A stretch of DNA of 50,874 nucleotides, from NCBI GenBank assembly GCA_000961845.1, contig LADZ01000026.1:1-50874 (forward strand), read 5' to 3'. Below the pieces are notes generated by a model. That model did no database searches. It had not been told where the DNA came from and saw only the letters and a list, made by a program, of their open reading frames with translations. Origin of the DNA: Flavobacteriales bacterium BRH_c54 (GTDB lineage Bacteria; Bacteroidota; Bacteroidia; Flavobacteriales_E; Vicingaceae). A program made the position numbers and the translations under genes. Within the stretch, counting starts at the first letter, position 1, and every line of letters begins with the position of its first letter. Positions 7,781-19,611 of the stretch are shown here, piece by piece.

Positions 7781-10700
7781 ATGCGAAAAACAAACTTTTT
7801 TAAAACTACTTTTTTCTCTCTACTTTTATTAGGAACAGTAGTTTCAATTAATGCTCAACAACATGCTAACTTATGGACCAAAACAACCAAAGTAGCCGTA
7901 AATAATAAAATAAACACAACTACCCTCCCAATAAATTTCGATGTGTATCAGTTGGATGTTGCTACCTTACAAAATTTATTAAACCAAGCTCCGAAAAGAT
8001 TTTCTCAAAACACATCAACCGTTGTTTTAGGTTTTCCTACAGGAAATGGAACAATAGAAAACTTTGAAGTATTTGAAGCTTCTATCTTTCATCCAGATTT
8101 AGCTGCAAAATATCCGAAAATTAAATCTTTTTTTGGAAAAAGCACTTCTACCGCTTCCACCATTAGGTTTAGTTTTTCTCCACAAAAAGGCTTAAGCAGT
8201 ATGCTTTTCAGATTAGATAGAAAAAGTGTTTTTATTGAACCATATTCTACCGATTTAACCTCTTATGCTGTGTATTCAAGAAAAACAGACGAAGTAACTC
8301 AACATACTTTTGAATGTTTAACAGACGACATTGCTCTAGACATAAAAAAAATTAAGCAATCCAACAATAAGGATGCAAACGACCAAACATTAAGAACTTT
8401 TTTAACTGCTGTTTCCGCTTCAGGAGAATATACCGTTTGGCATGGGGGAACAAAAGTTTTGGCAATGGCAGCTATCAATGCTACTATGACAAGAGTTAAT
8501 GGTGTTTACGAAACAGATTTTGGTATTACCATGCAGTTGGTTGCCAATAATGATGATGTGGTATTTACCAATCCTTCAACAGATCCTTATACCAATAGTT
8601 TAAACAGCCAATTACAATCTACATTAAGCAGTGTAATTCAAGAAGCAAATTATCACGTAGGACATTTATTACATCAAGGTTCTAACAATGGAAATGCCGG
8701 TTGTATAGGTTGTGTTTGTGTAAACAATCAAAAAGGAAGTGGTTATAGTTCTCATTCTGTTCCTCAAGGAGATAATTTTGATGTGGATTATGTAGCACAT
8801 GAACTTGGACATCAGTTTGGAGCTAATCATACTTGGACTCATGGAGGAAGTGAGGGAACAGGAGCACAAATGGAACCAGGAAGTGGTTCTTCTATTATGG
8901 GATATGCGGGAATTACCGGAGCTTCAGATGTTCAGCCTCATAGCGATGATTATTTTCATTTTTTCAATATACAACAAGTTACTACCAATGTAGCCTCAAA
9001 AAGTTGTTACACTTCTACAGTAATGGTAAACACAGCTCCTACAGCCAATGCGGGACCTAATTACACTATTCCAAAAGGAACTGCTTTTATTTTAGAAGGA
9101 AATGGTTCTGATCCTGATGTAGATTCATTATCATTTTGTTGGGAACAAGGGGATGCCGGTTTTAATTCTCAAACAAGTGTAAGTGCCACAAGTACCGGAA
9201 GTCCGGCTTTTCGCTCTATAGCACCCACCACTTCTCCAAACAGATACATGCCACAACTTTCAAGTGTAATAGCTGGAAATTTAACCACTCAATGGGAGAC
9301 CGTTTCCAATGTAGGAAGAACCATGAATTTTTCATTAACTGTAAGAGATAATCTTTCAGGAGGTGGACAAAACAAAATAGACCAAATGATAGTTACTGTT
9401 GATGGCAATTCAGGCCCATTTACAGTTACTTCACAAAATACAGCTGTAACTTGGAATGAAGGTAGCTCAGAAACTGTTACATGGAATGTTGCCGGAACAA
9501 ATACAGGAGCTGTAAACACACCAAATGTAGATATATTCTTATCTCAAGATGGTGGATATACATACCCTATTACTTTAGCAACAGGAGTTCCTAATAATGG
9601 TTCAGCTAATGTTACCGTTCCAACAGGTAGTGCAACTACAAACGCCAGAGTAATGGTAAGAGGTGCCGGAAATATATTTTATGCATTAAATTCAACTAAT
9701 TTTACTGTTCAAGCATCTGAATTTGTAATGAATTTTGCACCTGGTGCTACTAGTAATGATATTTGTGCTCCAGGAACATCAACCTATATTTTTACATACA
9801 ATACTTTTTTAGGGTTTAATGATGTTACTACTTTTTCTGCTTCAGGAAATCCTGCGGGAACAACAGTAAGTTTTACTCCTTCAACAGCTCAGGCAAATGG
9901 CACAAATGTAACTGTTCAAGTTTCAGGAATAACAGCCGCAATGGTTGGCTCACATAACATCACAATAACAGGAACAGCAACCTCAGCAACTCAATCAACG
10001 AATATTAATTTAAATGTTTATTCCAACAATTTTACACCTATTAATTTACTAAGTCCGACAAATGGAGCTGTTAATGTTTCCGGACCTTATACATTTACTT
10101 GGCAAGCAAATCCTAATGCTGCAACTTATGATATTGATATCGCCACAGACGCTGCTTTTACTAACATAGTTGATAATGCTACAGGACTAACCACTGCAAC
10201 TTATACTTCATCAACACTTACTGCTGATACGGAATACTATTGGAGGGTAAGACCAAACAACCAATGTGGTTCAGGAAGTTTTTCTTCCAGTAACTCCTTT
10301 ACAACAAGTAATTGTATTACAGCTATGAGTACAAATGTGCCTGTAACAATTCCTAGTACTACTGCAATTGTAACATCAACATTAAATGTTACTAACTCAG
10401 GAACAATAAATGATGTAAATGTTATTGATTTAATAGGAACACATACATGGATAGCCGATTTAATTGTTACGTTAGAAAGTCCACAAGGAACAATTGTAAC
10501 ATTATGGGAAGAAATTTGTGATAGCGAAAATGATTTTGATGTGAATTTTGATGATGCCGCAACACCGGGAGCATTACCTTGTCCTCCAGTTGGAGGTGGA
10601 ACTTACCAACCTCAAGATGTTTTAGCTGCTTTTAATGGAGAAAACCCACAAGGAACATGGACACTTACTATTGAAGATGTTTTCAATTGGGACGGAGGAA

Positions 10701-10999
10701 GTTTAAATAGTTGGGGGTTAGAAATTTGTATGAACTCTACCATAATAGGTATGGATGAATTAAACAGCTTTATTGATGTTTTACTTTATCCAAACCCCGC
10801 TAATAACCAACTTAACATTAAAGGGTTACCTAATGGAAATACGAATATATCTATTACAGATGTAACCGGTAAAATTATTTTAACAACTAATGCCAGCTTA
10901 CAAAAAGTTTTAGATATAAGTAATTTCTCATCAGGAATTTATTTTATGCAATTAAATAATGATGCTACCACAAAAACATTAAAATTTGTAAAAGAGTAA
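7781..10999 (+). CDS. Secreted reprolysin-like zinc metalloprotease with P-domain and T9SS sorting domain
   Basis: A 1072-residue exported protein. A signal peptide ends near VSINAQ (about 26). The zinc site is HELGHQFGANH with His340, Glu341, His344 and His350 (HExxHxxGxxH), followed by a Met-turn SIMGY (Met373), the metzincin pattern. Then come Ig/PKD-like beta regions, a fibronectin III-like domain (about 755-845, WQANPNAATYDIDIA), a proprotein-convertase P-domain (about 848-985, ending LNSWGLEIC) and a type A T9SS C-terminal domain (about 1000-1072, LYPNPANNQLNIKG to FVKE). The protein should cross the outer membrane by type IX secretion, lose its tail and be attached to the surface or released. 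The P-domain suggests stabilisation or substrate binding. The gene seems to stand alone. Confidence 0.95.
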   Translation: MRKTNFFKTTFFSLLLLGTVVSINAQQHANLWTKTTKVAVNNKINTTTLPINFDVYQLDVATLQNLLNQAPKRFSQNTSTVVLGFPTGNGTIENFEVFEASIFHPDLAAKYPKIKSFFGKSTSTASTIRFSFSPQKGLSSMLFRLDRKSVFIEPYSTDLTSYAVYSRKTDEVTQHTFECLTDDIALDIKKIKQSNNKDANDQTLRTFLTAVSASGEYTVWHGGTKVLAMAAINATMTRVNGVYETDFGITMQLVANNDDVVFTNPSTDPYTNSLNSQLQSTLSSVIQEANYHVGHLLHQGSNNGNAGCIGCVCVNNQKGSGYSSHSVPQGDNFDVDYVAHELGHQFGANHTWTHGGSEGTGAQMEPGSGSSIMGYAGITGASDVQPHSDDYFHFFNIQQVTTNVASKSCYTSTVMVNTAPTANAGPNYTIPKGTAFILEGNGSDPDVDSLSFCWEQGDAGFNSQTSVSATSTGSPAFRSIAPTTSPNRYMPQLSSVIAGNLTTQWETVSNVGRTMNFSLTVRDNLSGGGQNKIDQMIVTVDGNSGPFTVTSQNTAVTWNEGSSETVTWNVAGTNTGAVNTPNVDIFLSQDGGYTYPITLATGVPNNGSANVTVPTGSATTNARVMVRGAGNIFYALNSTNFTVQASEFVMNFAPGATSNDICAPGTSTYIFTYNTFLGFNDVTTFSASGNPAGTTVSFTPSTAQANGTNVTVQVSGITAAMVGSHNITITGTATSATQSTNINLNVYSNNFTPINLLSPTNGAVNVSGPYTFTWQANPNAATYDIDIATDAAFTNIVDNATGLTTATYTSSTLTADTEYYWRVRPNNQCGSGSFSSSNSFTTSNCITAMSTNVPVTIPSTTAIVTSTLNVTNSGTINDVNVIDLIGTHTWIADLIVTLESPQGTIVTLWEEICDSENDFDVNFDDAATPGALPCPPVGGGTYQPQDVLAAFNGENPQGTWTLTIEDVFNWDGGSLNSWGLEICMNSTIIGMDELNSFIDVLLYPNPANNQLNIKGLPNGNTNISITDVTGKIILTTNASLQKVLDISNFSSGIYFMQLNNDATTKTLKFVKE

Positions 11000-11013
11000 T
11001 TTCACTACTTTTG
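10986..11013 (+). promoter_or_regulatory. Promoter of the cysteine-cluster gene, likely giving a leaderless mRNA
   Basis: TTG at 10986-10988 and TACTTTTG at 11006-11013 with a 17-base spacer. Only four bases separate the -7 element from the ATG at 11018, so transcription should begin at or next to the start codon. The -33 element lies inside the end of the protease gene. Confidence 0.6.
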
Positions 11014-11017
11014 CAGC

Positions 11018-11515
11018 ATGAATAGTAGTCTGAGATTAAAACTTAAAGAAGCCGAAAAGCATAAAAAAGACAATCAGCTATTGGTTAAAAAGCTTAAAAA
11101 AAGCAAACCAAAAAACTTAAATGATAATACACACGAAGCTCATGATGCTGCTTTTGATAAAATAGACTGCCTGCAGTGTGCCAATTGTTGTAAAACCACT
11201 AGTCCTATTTTTTATGATAGAGACATTGACAGATTGGCAAAACACCTAAAAATAAAGCCTTCAGCTTTTGTAGCTCAATATTTACATTTAGATGAAGTAG
11301 GTGATTATGTGCTCAATACTGCTCCTTGCCCATTTTTAGATTATGAAAATTATTGCATGGTTTACGAAAGCCGACCAACAGCTTGCAGAGAATATCCACA
11401 TACTAACCGAAAAAGATTTTATCAGATTTTAGATTTATCGCTAAAAAACACAGAAATATGTCCTGCTGTTGCAACTGTTTTTGAAGAATTAAGAAAAATA
11501 TATCCAGTATCTTGA
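11018..11515 (+). CDS. YkgJ-family cysteine-cluster protein
   Basis: A 165-residue cytoplasmic protein. After a Lys-rich helical N-terminus (1-35) it has the Fe/Zn-chelating CxxCxxCC motif (DCLQCANCCKTT, about 50-61) and later CPFLDYENYCMVYESRPTAC, where the two spaced cysteines and the ESRPTACREYP signature define the family (former UPF0153). The cysteines probably bind a metal; no reaction is established for most members. It starts 18 bases after the protease stop but has its own promoter. Confidence 0.88.
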   Translation: MNSSLRLKLKEAEKHKKDNQLLVKKLKKSKPKNLNDNTHEAHDAAFDKIDCLQCANCCKTTSPIFYDRDIDRLAKHLKIKPSAFVAQYLHLDEVGDYVLNTAPCPFLDYENYCMVYESRPTACREYPHTNRKRFYQILDLSLKNTEICPAVATVFEELRKIYPVS

Positions 11516-11555
11516 TTACTTAAAAAAATTACTTTACTCTCATTTTTTTATTTAG

Positions 11556-11563
11556 TACATTTG
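11556..11563 (+). promoter_or_regulatory. Promoter -7 element of the thiamine operon
   Basis: TACATTTG matches TAnnTTTG exactly; no TTG is seen at the ideal -33 position. Transcription would start about 11568-11570, exactly at the first base of the TPP riboswitch. Confidence 0.6.
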
Positions 11564-11568
11564 TGAAA

Positions 11569-11702
11569 CTTTAGGGGTGTCCACCAATTGGCAGACTGAG
11601 ATTATACCCTCAATACCTGATGCAGATAACGCTGCCGTAGGAAAAAGAAACTTCTCTCTTTGTCGAGAATATTCCTAAAGCTATATTGTTAAAAAATTTA
11701 GG
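11569..11702 (+). ncRNA. TPP riboswitch (thi-box) with its expression platform
   Basis: The aptamer (11569 to about 11647) shows the conserved pieces in order: GGGGTG, CTGAGA, ACCCTC, ACCTGATGCAGATAA and GCCGTAGGAAA. It binds thiamine pyrophosphate and lowers expression of the thi genes. Downstream lie a hairpin (TTCTC/GAGAA around 11652-11669), CCTAAAG (11674-11680) and TTTAGG (11697-11702) one base before the thiS ATG at 11704. CCTAAA can pair either with CTTTAGG at 11569-11575 or with TTTAGG at 11697-11702. P1 of the bound aptamer uses CTTT (11569-11572), so ligand binding should push CCTAAA onto the thiS start. There is no T run, so control is more likely at translation than at termination. 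Confidence 0.93.
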
Positions 11703-11703
11703 A

Positions 11704-13804
<2,101 letters not shown>

Positions 13805-13806
13805 TT

Positions 13807-14310
13807 ATGATTATTGTAATCTCTAACCCAACACAAATAAAAGGCGAATATTCAATCATTCATCAATTATTTGAGCAAGGGTTAGAAAGTTTTCATATTT
13901 ATAAACCTGATTTTTCTAGTGACCAAATAGCAGAATTTAAACAACAAATTTCTGCTAAATATCACAGCAGAATTATGCTTCATGAGGAGTATTTTAAATT
14001 TCATTCATTAAAAGAACTAGAAAATTGTAAAGAAAAATACGATTATGCTTTTCTTTCTCCTGTTTTCGATAGTATCTCTAAAGCAGGATATAAAAGTCAG
14101 TTAAATTTAAAAGAAGTAAGCAATGTATTGAAAAACAAAAAAGATAAAATCATTGCACTAGGAGGAATTGATGAAGACAAAATAAATACAATTAAAGCAA
14201 TAGGTTTTTCCGGAATTGCTTTGCTCGGAGCTATATGGAAAAGTGACAATCCTGTTAAAAAATTTAAACAAATAAAAGAAAAATGGTTGAAGAGCGAATT
14301 GGTGCATTAA
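13807..14310 (+). CDS. Short ThiE/TenI-like protein with a shrunken barrel
   Basis: A 167-residue member of the thiamine phosphate synthase / TenI group. It shows MIIVISNPTQ, the EQGLESFHIYKPDF block, KYDYAFLSPVFDSISKAGYKS and the C-terminal IIALGGIDEDKI, as in the first ThiE-like gene of other Bacteroidota thiamine operons. Those relatives have about 200 residues; here about 35 residues between MLHEEY and HSLKEL seem to be missing, which would remove one or two beta/alpha units of the TIM barrel. The reading frame is intact and overlaps thiD by 28 bases. Full-length ThiE is encoded two genes later, so this one may be regulatory, TenI-like or decaying. Confidence 0.75.
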   Translation: MIIVISNPTQIKGEYSIIHQLFEQGLESFHIYKPDFSSDQIAEFKQQISAKYHSRIMLHEEYFKFHSLKELENCKEKYDYAFLSPVFDSISKAGYKSQLNLKEVSNVLKNKKDKIIALGGIDEDKINTIKAIGFSGIALLGAIWKSDNPVKKFKQIKEKWLKSELVH

Positions 14311-15026
14311 GTATTGCCGGCTTTGACCCAAGCGGAGGGGCTGGTATTCTTGCAGATATAAAAACATTTGAAGTAAATAAGGTTTGTGGAATGGGAGCAC
14401 TGAGTGCCATCACTTTTCAAAATGATATTGAATTTGATGATGTAAAATGGCTTGAAACAACGGAAATTTTAAACCAAGTTTCAACACTTCAAAGAAGATT
14501 TCAATGGAATAGTGTTAAAATAGGATTAATAAAAGATTTGGAGACATTAGAAGGTGTCGTCAATTCCATTTCTACTTCACAAATTATTTGGGATCCAATA
14601 ATAAAAGCGAGTTCTGGATTTGAGTTTCATAAAACAATAAACAACGAACAATTAATTGAGATACTAAAAAAAATATATCTAATTACACCAAATATCGATG
14701 AAATAAAGTTTTTAACGGGAATAAAAAATCCCATAGAAGCTGCAAAAACATTATCGAAATATTGTAATGTATTACTAAAAGGAGGTCACAATAAAGAAGA
14801 ACCGGGAGTAGATTATTTATTTATGCAAGATAAAATAGAAAAAATAGTTCCAACAGAGAAAAACAATATCTACCCAAAACACGGTTCAGGATGTGTATTA
14901 TCTGCTGCAATTGTAGCTAACCTTGCCAAAGAAAATGATTTAACAACTGCTTGTCATCATGCAAAAAAATATGTAGAACAATTTTTAGCGAGTAACCCAT
15001 ATTTATTAGGAGTTCATCATGTTTAG
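14283..15026 (+). CDS. thiD: Hydroxymethylpyrimidine / phosphomethylpyrimidine kinase ThiD
   Basis: A 247-residue ribokinase-fold enzyme that phosphorylates HMP and HMP-phosphate to HMP-PP. The N-terminal IAGFDPSGGAGILADIKTF and CGMGALSAITFQN are family signatures, and the C-terminal KHGSGCVLSAAI holds the anion hole and catalytic region (GSGC). The start overlaps the preceding gene by 28 bases and the end overlaps thiE by 8, so translation is coupled through this part of the operon. Confidence 0.93.
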   Translation: MVEERIGALSIAGFDPSGGAGILADIKTFEVNKVCGMGALSAITFQNDIEFDDVKWLETTEILNQVSTLQRRFQWNSVKIGLIKDLETLEGVVNSISTSQIIWDPIIKASSGFEFHKTINNEQLIEILKKIYLITPNIDEIKFLTGIKNPIEAAKTLSKYCNVLLKGGHNKEEPGVDYLFMQDKIEKIVPTEKNNIYPKHGSGCVLSAAIVANLAKENDLTTACHHAKKYVEQFLASNPYLLGVHHV

Positions 15027-15663
15027 TAAATTACAATACATATCACAAGGAGCTACAGCTGAAGAACAAATAGAGAATATTCAACAGGTACTTGATGCAG
15101 GTTGTAAATGGATACAGTTACGTTTTAAAAATATAGATGAAAAAGAACTACTTGAAGTAGCTCAACAGGTAAAAAATAATTGCTCAAAACATCAAGCTAC
15201 ATTTATAATAAATGATTCCGTTAAAGTAGCTAAAAATGTTGATGCAGATGGGGTTCACCTTGGTCTAAAAGATATGTCTGTAGCAGAAGCAAAAACTATT
15301 TTAGGAGAAGATAAAATTATAGGAGGAACAGCAAATAGTATAGAAGATGTTTTAAAAAGAGTAGATGAAAAATGCAGTTATATTGGTTTAGGGCCATTTC
15401 ATTTTACTACAACAAAAGAAATTTTAAGTCCAATTTTAGGCTTAAAAGGTTATGAAACTATAATGCATGAACTTACAAAAAGAGAAATTTATATCCCAAT
15501 TTATGCTATTGGAGGAATACAAATGGATGATGTGAAAGGCGTTATGAACACAGGTGTTTATGGTGTTGCTGTTTCAGGTTCAATTACACATTATCCTCAA
15601 AAAAAAGAATGGATACAAAACTTTAATTTATTATTCGATGGACAAATTAATTATAGCAAATAA
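15019..15663 (+). CDS. thiE: Thiamine phosphate synthase ThiE
   Basis: A 214-residue TIM-barrel enzyme that joins HMP-PP and thiazole phosphate to thiamine phosphate. Key blocks are [53 protein letters not shown] and YAIGGI, covering the diphosphate and thiazole-phosphate sites. This is the full-length ThiE of the operon, in contrast to the shortened paralogue at 13807. Its 3' end overlaps the thiG start by 26 bases. Confidence 0.94.
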   Translation: MFSKLQYISQGATAEEQIENIQQVLDAGCKWIQLRFKNIDEKELLEVAQQVKNNCSKHQATFIINDSVKVAKNVDADGVHLGLKDMSVAEAKTILGEDKIIGGTANSIEDVLKRVDEKCSYIGLGPFHFTTTKEILSPILGLKGYETIMHELTKREIYIPIYAIGGIQMDDVKGVMNTGVYGVAVSGSITHYPQKKEWIQNFNLLFDGQINYSK

Positions 15664-16405
15664 AGAATTTCAATCCCGATTATTTTTAGGAACAGGAAAA
15701 TTTGGTTCAACAAAACTGATGGAAGAAGCGGTATTGGCTTCTGATTCAGAATTAGTAACTGTTGCACTAAAACGAATAGATTTAGAAACGGATACAGACA
15801 CTCTATTATCACACTTAAATCACTCCCATATTAATTTATTACCCAATACTTCTGGTGCGCGTAATGCGAAAGAAGCAGTATTTGCGGCTCAACTTTCTCG
15901 CGAAGCCTTAGAAACAAATTGGTTAAAATTAGAAATTCATCCTGACCCTAAATATTTAATGCCTGACCCAATTGAAACATTAAAAGCCACTGAAGAGTTG
16001 GTGAAATTGGGCTTTATTGTGTTACCTTATATTCATGCCGATCCTGTTTTATGTAAACGATTAGAGGAAGTAGGGACAGCAGCAGTTATGCCGCTTGGTT
16101 CTCCGATAGGAACTAATAAAGGACTAAGAACTATTGATTTTTTAGAAATTATCATAGAACAAAGTAAAGTTCCTGTAATCGTTGATGCAGGAATTGGAGC
16201 TCCTTCAGATGCTGCAAAAGCAATGGAACTTGGTGCTGATGCTGTTTTAGTAAACACAGCCATAGCAGTAGCGGGAAATCCGGCAGAAATGGCAAAAGCG
16301 TTTAAAATAGCAGTAAAAGCAGGAAGAATGGGATATGAAGCAAAACTTGGAGGTATAAAAAACAATGCTTCAGCAAGTAGCCCGTTGATTTCTTTTTTAG
16401 ATTAA
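15638..16405 (+). CDS. thiG: Thiazole synthase ThiG
   Basis: A 255-residue TIM-barrel enzyme that builds thiazole phosphate from DXP, dehydroglycine and ThiS thiocarboxylate. The conserved [19 protein letters not shown] (with the Schiff-base Lys expected in this first part), [15 protein letters not shown] and [21 protein letters not shown] are all present. The ATG at 15638 ([12 protein letters not shown]) is chosen because the family starts here; an upstream ATG at 15554 would run far into thiE in another frame. The glycine donor branch is supplied by ThiH next door. Confidence 0.96.
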   Translation: MDKLIIANKEFQSRLFLGTGKFGSTKLMEEAVLASDSELVTVALKRIDLETDTDTLLSHLNHSHINLLPNTSGARNAKEAVFAAQLSREALETNWLKLEIHPDPKYLMPDPIETLKATEELVKLGFIVLPYIHADPVLCKRLEEVGTAAVMPLGSPIGTNKGLRTIDFLEIIIEQSKVPVIVDAGIGAPSDAAKAMELGADAVLVNTAIAVAGNPAEMAKAFKIAVKAGRMGYEAKLGGIKNNASASSPLISFLD

Positions 16406-16426
16406 GATAAAATTAGATAGCAAAAT

Positions 16427-17536
16427 ATGAGTTTTAAAGAAATATATGATTCACAAAATTGGGAAGAAGCAAAAGCTACCATCTACAATAAAACTTCACT
16501 AGATGTGGAAAAAGCCCTTTCAGCTAAGCGAAGAACATTGGAAGATTTTAAAGCACTAATTTCTCCTGCAGCTGCTCCTTATCTGGAACAAATGGCTCAG
16601 TTGAGTCATCAACTTACGCAAAAGCGTTTCGGAAAAACCATACAACTTTTTGTCCCAATGTATTTAAGCAATGAATGTAACAATATATGCACGTATTGTG
16701 GATTTAGTTTTGATAACAAAATAAAACGTAAAACATTATCTGCTGATGAAATTTTAAGAGAAATTACGGAAATAAAAAAAAGTGGGTTTAATCATATTTT
16801 ACTTGTAACAGGTGAGGCCAATCATACTGTTCATGTAGATTATTTTAAAAAAGCCATTGAAATTATAAAACCACATTTTGCAAATATTTCGATAGAAGTA
16901 CAGCCCTTAGATCAAAATGAATACGAAGAATTACAGCAATCGGGAGTTTATGCCGTTTTGGTTTATCAAGAAACTTATCATCAAGATAAATACAAAGAGT
17001 ATCATCCTAAAGGGAAAAAATCAAACTTTTATTACCGAATGGAAACCCCCGAAAGAATTGGAAATGCAGGAATTCATAAAATTGGTTTAGGAGTTTTATT
17101 GGGTTTAGAAGATTGGCGAACAGATTCCTTTTTTTGTGCCTTACATTTAGATTATTTACAAAAAACATATTGGCAAACCAAGTATTCCCTTTCGTTTCCA
17201 CGAATTCGTCCGGCAGAAGGAATTGTAGTTCCAGAAAAAACCATTACTGATAAAGAATTGGTTCAATTAATCTGTGCTTACCGTCTTTTTAATGAAGATG
17301 TTGAAATTTCTGTTTCAACACGTGAATCAGAAATATTTCGTAATAATATTATCAAACTTGGGGTTACTAGTATGAGTGCCGAATCAAAAACAAATCCAGG
17401 AGGATATAGTGTTGAACCGGAATCGTTAGAACAATTTGAAATTTCAGATGAACGAAGTGCAAAACAAATTGCAACGCTTATTTCAGATAATAATTATGAA
17501 CCTGTTTGGAAAGATTGGGATAAATCATTTCAATAA
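16427..17536 (+). CDS. thiH: 2-iminoacetate synthase ThiH (tyrosine lyase)
   Basis: A 369-residue radical-SAM enzyme that cleaves tyrosine to dehydroglycine for ThiG. The cluster motif ECNNICTYCGF (C-x3-C-x2-C) lies near residue 84, and the C-terminal SAESKTNPGGYSVEPE block is typical. It is the last gene of the operon; ppk follows convergently with two bases between the stop codons. Use of ThiH, not the glycine oxidase ThiO, points to the oxygen-sensitive version of the pathway. Confidence 0.95.
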   Translation: MSFKEIYDSQNWEEAKATIYNKTSLDVEKALSAKRRTLEDFKALISPAAAPYLEQMAQLSHQLTQKRFGKTIQLFVPMYLSNECNNICTYCGFSFDNKIKRKTLSADEILREITEIKKSGFNHILLVTGEANHTVHVDYFKKAIEIIKPHFANISIEVQPLDQNEYEELQQSGVYAVLVYQETYHQDKYKEYHPKGKKSNFYYRMETPERIGNAGIHKIGLGVLLGLEDWRTDSFFCALHLDYLQKTYWQTKYSLSFPRIRPAEGIVVPEKTITDKELVQLICAYRLFNEDVEISVSTRESEIFRNNIIKLGVTSMSAESKTNPGGYSVEPESLEQFEISDERSAKQIATLISDNNYEPVWKDWDKSFQ

Positions 17537-17538
17537 AC

Positions 17539-19581
17539 TTAACTCTCAGCCTTATTTTTCAAGTATTCATAATAATCAAATTGAGCTCTAATTCTTTTCT
17601 GAGCAGTAGATTTTTTGTAGGGATTACTTTGTGTTTTGTTTAGTTTCCGAGCTTTTATAGAGTCTTTTAGCTGAAGTGAAAGTAGTTTTTTAATCTCCAT
17701 AGCCAATCGTTTGTCATAAATAGGAAAACCAACTTCTACTCGGTAAGTAAGATTACGTTTCATCCAATCAGCTGAGGCTAAAAATAGTTTTTCGTTGCCG
17801 CCATTATAAAACCAATAAATTCTTCCATGCTCTAAATAACGGTCGATAATACTAATTACCGTTATGTTTTTACTCATATCCTTAACCCCCGGAATTAAAC
17901 AACAAATACCTCGAACAATAATATTAATTTTTACTCCCGCATTGCTAGCTTCATATAATTTATCTATCATTTGTCGGTCTTCCAAGCTGTTCATTTTCAG
18001 AATCATTTGAGCTTTAAGACCTTTTTTTGCATTACTGATTTCATTGTCAATCATCTTATTAAATTGCTCTCGCATGTTAAAAGGAGCAACTAACAAATGT
18101 TTAAATCTTATTGTTTCTTTTTGTCTGTTTATCAAAAAGTGAAAGACCTTGCTTAATTCGTTGGTGAGCTGCGGATTTTTGGTAAGCAGAGCATGGTCAC
18201 AATAAATTCTAGAAGTATCTTCATTAAAATTTCCCGTTCCGAAATAAGCATATTTTGCCTTTTTGTTTCCCTCTTTTCGGGTAATTAAAAATATTTTTGA
18301 ATGTACTTTTAGTTCTTCAAAACTATAATGAACATCTACTCCGGCTTCCTTCATTTTGTCTGCCCAATGTAAATTTAATTCTTCATCAAACCGAGCTTTT
18401 ACTTCACTAAAAACCATTACTTTTTTACCCTTTTCGGCAGCTTTTATAAGTGCTTGACAAACCTTAGAGTGTTTGGCTACTCTATAAAGTGTAATGCTAA
18501 TCTCTTCTACATTTTCGTCCTCAGCTGCTTCTTCCAGAAAATCGGTGATGTAACAATAATTTTGATATGGAAAATGAAGAATAAAATCCTTCTTAGAAAT
18601 AGCATTAAAATAAGATTCACTTTTCTCTAATTCAGGATGTTGCAACACATCAAAAACAGGATAAAATAAATCAGGCTTGTTAGGCATGGGAAAAGCAAAA
18701 AAATCATTAAAATTATGGTACCTCCCACCGGGAATAGAATCTCCTTTTTGTAACCCAATATTTTTTCTGAGTATTTTTTGAAGCTCTTTTGGCATACGTT
18801 CGTCATATAAAAACCTAGACGGTGCTCCCACTTTTCTTTTATATAAACTTGCTGATATTTTTTCTTGAATAGTTTCAGCTATTTCTTCTTCTAAATAAAG
18901 CTCCGCATCACGAGTTAGGTTAATTTCATAACACTTTACCCAATTATAATCCGGAAAATGCTGAGGTAAAAACAAACGCATTACATCAGAAAGCTGAATA
19001 ATAATTTCTTTATTTTCATTATTAGGCAATTTAATAAAACGCTGTGTCTTTTTAATAGGCACATTAACAATAAAATAATTATGTTCTATAGTTGCTTTAT
19101 TAATTACATCAATTGCCAAATACAAGCCTTTGTTTTTAACAAATACAGAGGTGGTTTCACTAACTTCTTTAATTTTTAATAAGGGTAGAATATCGTTATC
19201 GAAAAAGCTTTTTAAAAAAGCTTTCTGCTCTTCGTTTATCTGCTTTTGATTTATTAAAAAGATATTCTCTTCTTCTAATTGAGGTAAAATTTTAGTGTTA
19301 AATATGTGATTAAACTCTGCTTGTTGTTCAAAAACAGTTTTTTTTATTTTTTTGAGTAGTTTTTTGATGTAAGGATTTGGTTCAAGACCTTGCTTTTTCT
19401 CAATTTTTAGAATGTTTTTTAATGAAGCTACCCTTACCTTATAAAACTCATCCAAATTAGCAGAATAAATAGCTAAAAACTTTAAGCGCTCCATTAAAGG
19501 TTCGTAAGGGTTAATAGCTTCTTGTAGTACTCTATAATTAAATGATAACCAACTTAGCTCTCTGTCGAAATATTTTTTCAT
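17539..19581 (-). CDS. ppk1: Polyphosphate kinase 1
   Basis: About 680 residues, the normal size for PPK1, which reversibly moves the ATP gamma-phosphate onto polyphosphate. The N-terminus KKYFDRELSWLSFNYRVLQ, the catalytic region VMVFSEVKARFDEELN and VHSKIFLI with its His, and YLEHGRIYWFYN are present. The ATG at 19581 is preferred: a longer frame from 19614 starts upstream of the probable transcription start (promoter 19612-19641). It lies 113 bases downstream of the methyltransferase gene on the same strand. Confidence 0.95.
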   Translation of the reverse strand: MKKYFDRELSWLSFNYRVLQEAINPYEPLMERLKFLAIYSANLDEFYKVRVASLKNILKIEKKQGLEPNPYIKKLLKKIKKTVFEQQAEFNHIFNTKILPQLEEENIFLINQKQINEEQKAFLKSFFDNDILPLLKIKEVSETTSVFVKNKGLYLAIDVINKATIEHNYFIVNVPIKKTQRFIKLPNNENKEIIIQLSDVMRLFLPQHFPDYNWVKCYEINLTRDAELYLEEEIAETIQEKISASLYKRKVGAPSRFLYDERMPKELQKILRKNIGLQKGDSIPGGRYHNFNDFFAFPMPNKPDLFYPVFDVLQHPELEKSESYFNAISKKDFILHFPYQNYCYITDFLEEAAEDENVEEISITLYRVAKHSKVCQALIKAAEKGKKVMVFSEVKARFDEELNLHWADKMKEAGVDVHYSFEELKVHSKIFLITRKEGNKKAKYAYFGTGNFNEDTSRIYCDHALLTKNPQLTNELSKVFHFLINRQKETIRFKHLLVAPFNMREQFNKMIDNEISNAKKGLKAQMILKMNSLEDRQMIDKLYEASNAGVKINIIVRGICCLIPGVKDMSKNITVISIIDRYLEHGRIYWFYNGGNEKLFLASADWMKRNLTYRVEVGFPIYDKRLAMEIKKLLSLQLKDSIKARKLNKTQSNPYKKSTAQKRIRAQFDYYEYLKNKAES

Positions 19582-19611
19582 CTTAATGAAATAAGCTTCC
19601 TCAATTTTTAG

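Noticed and set aside
15554-15637. Extension of ThiG to an upstream ATG
   Set aside because: The added residues are an out-of-frame reading of thiE; the family start is at 15638.
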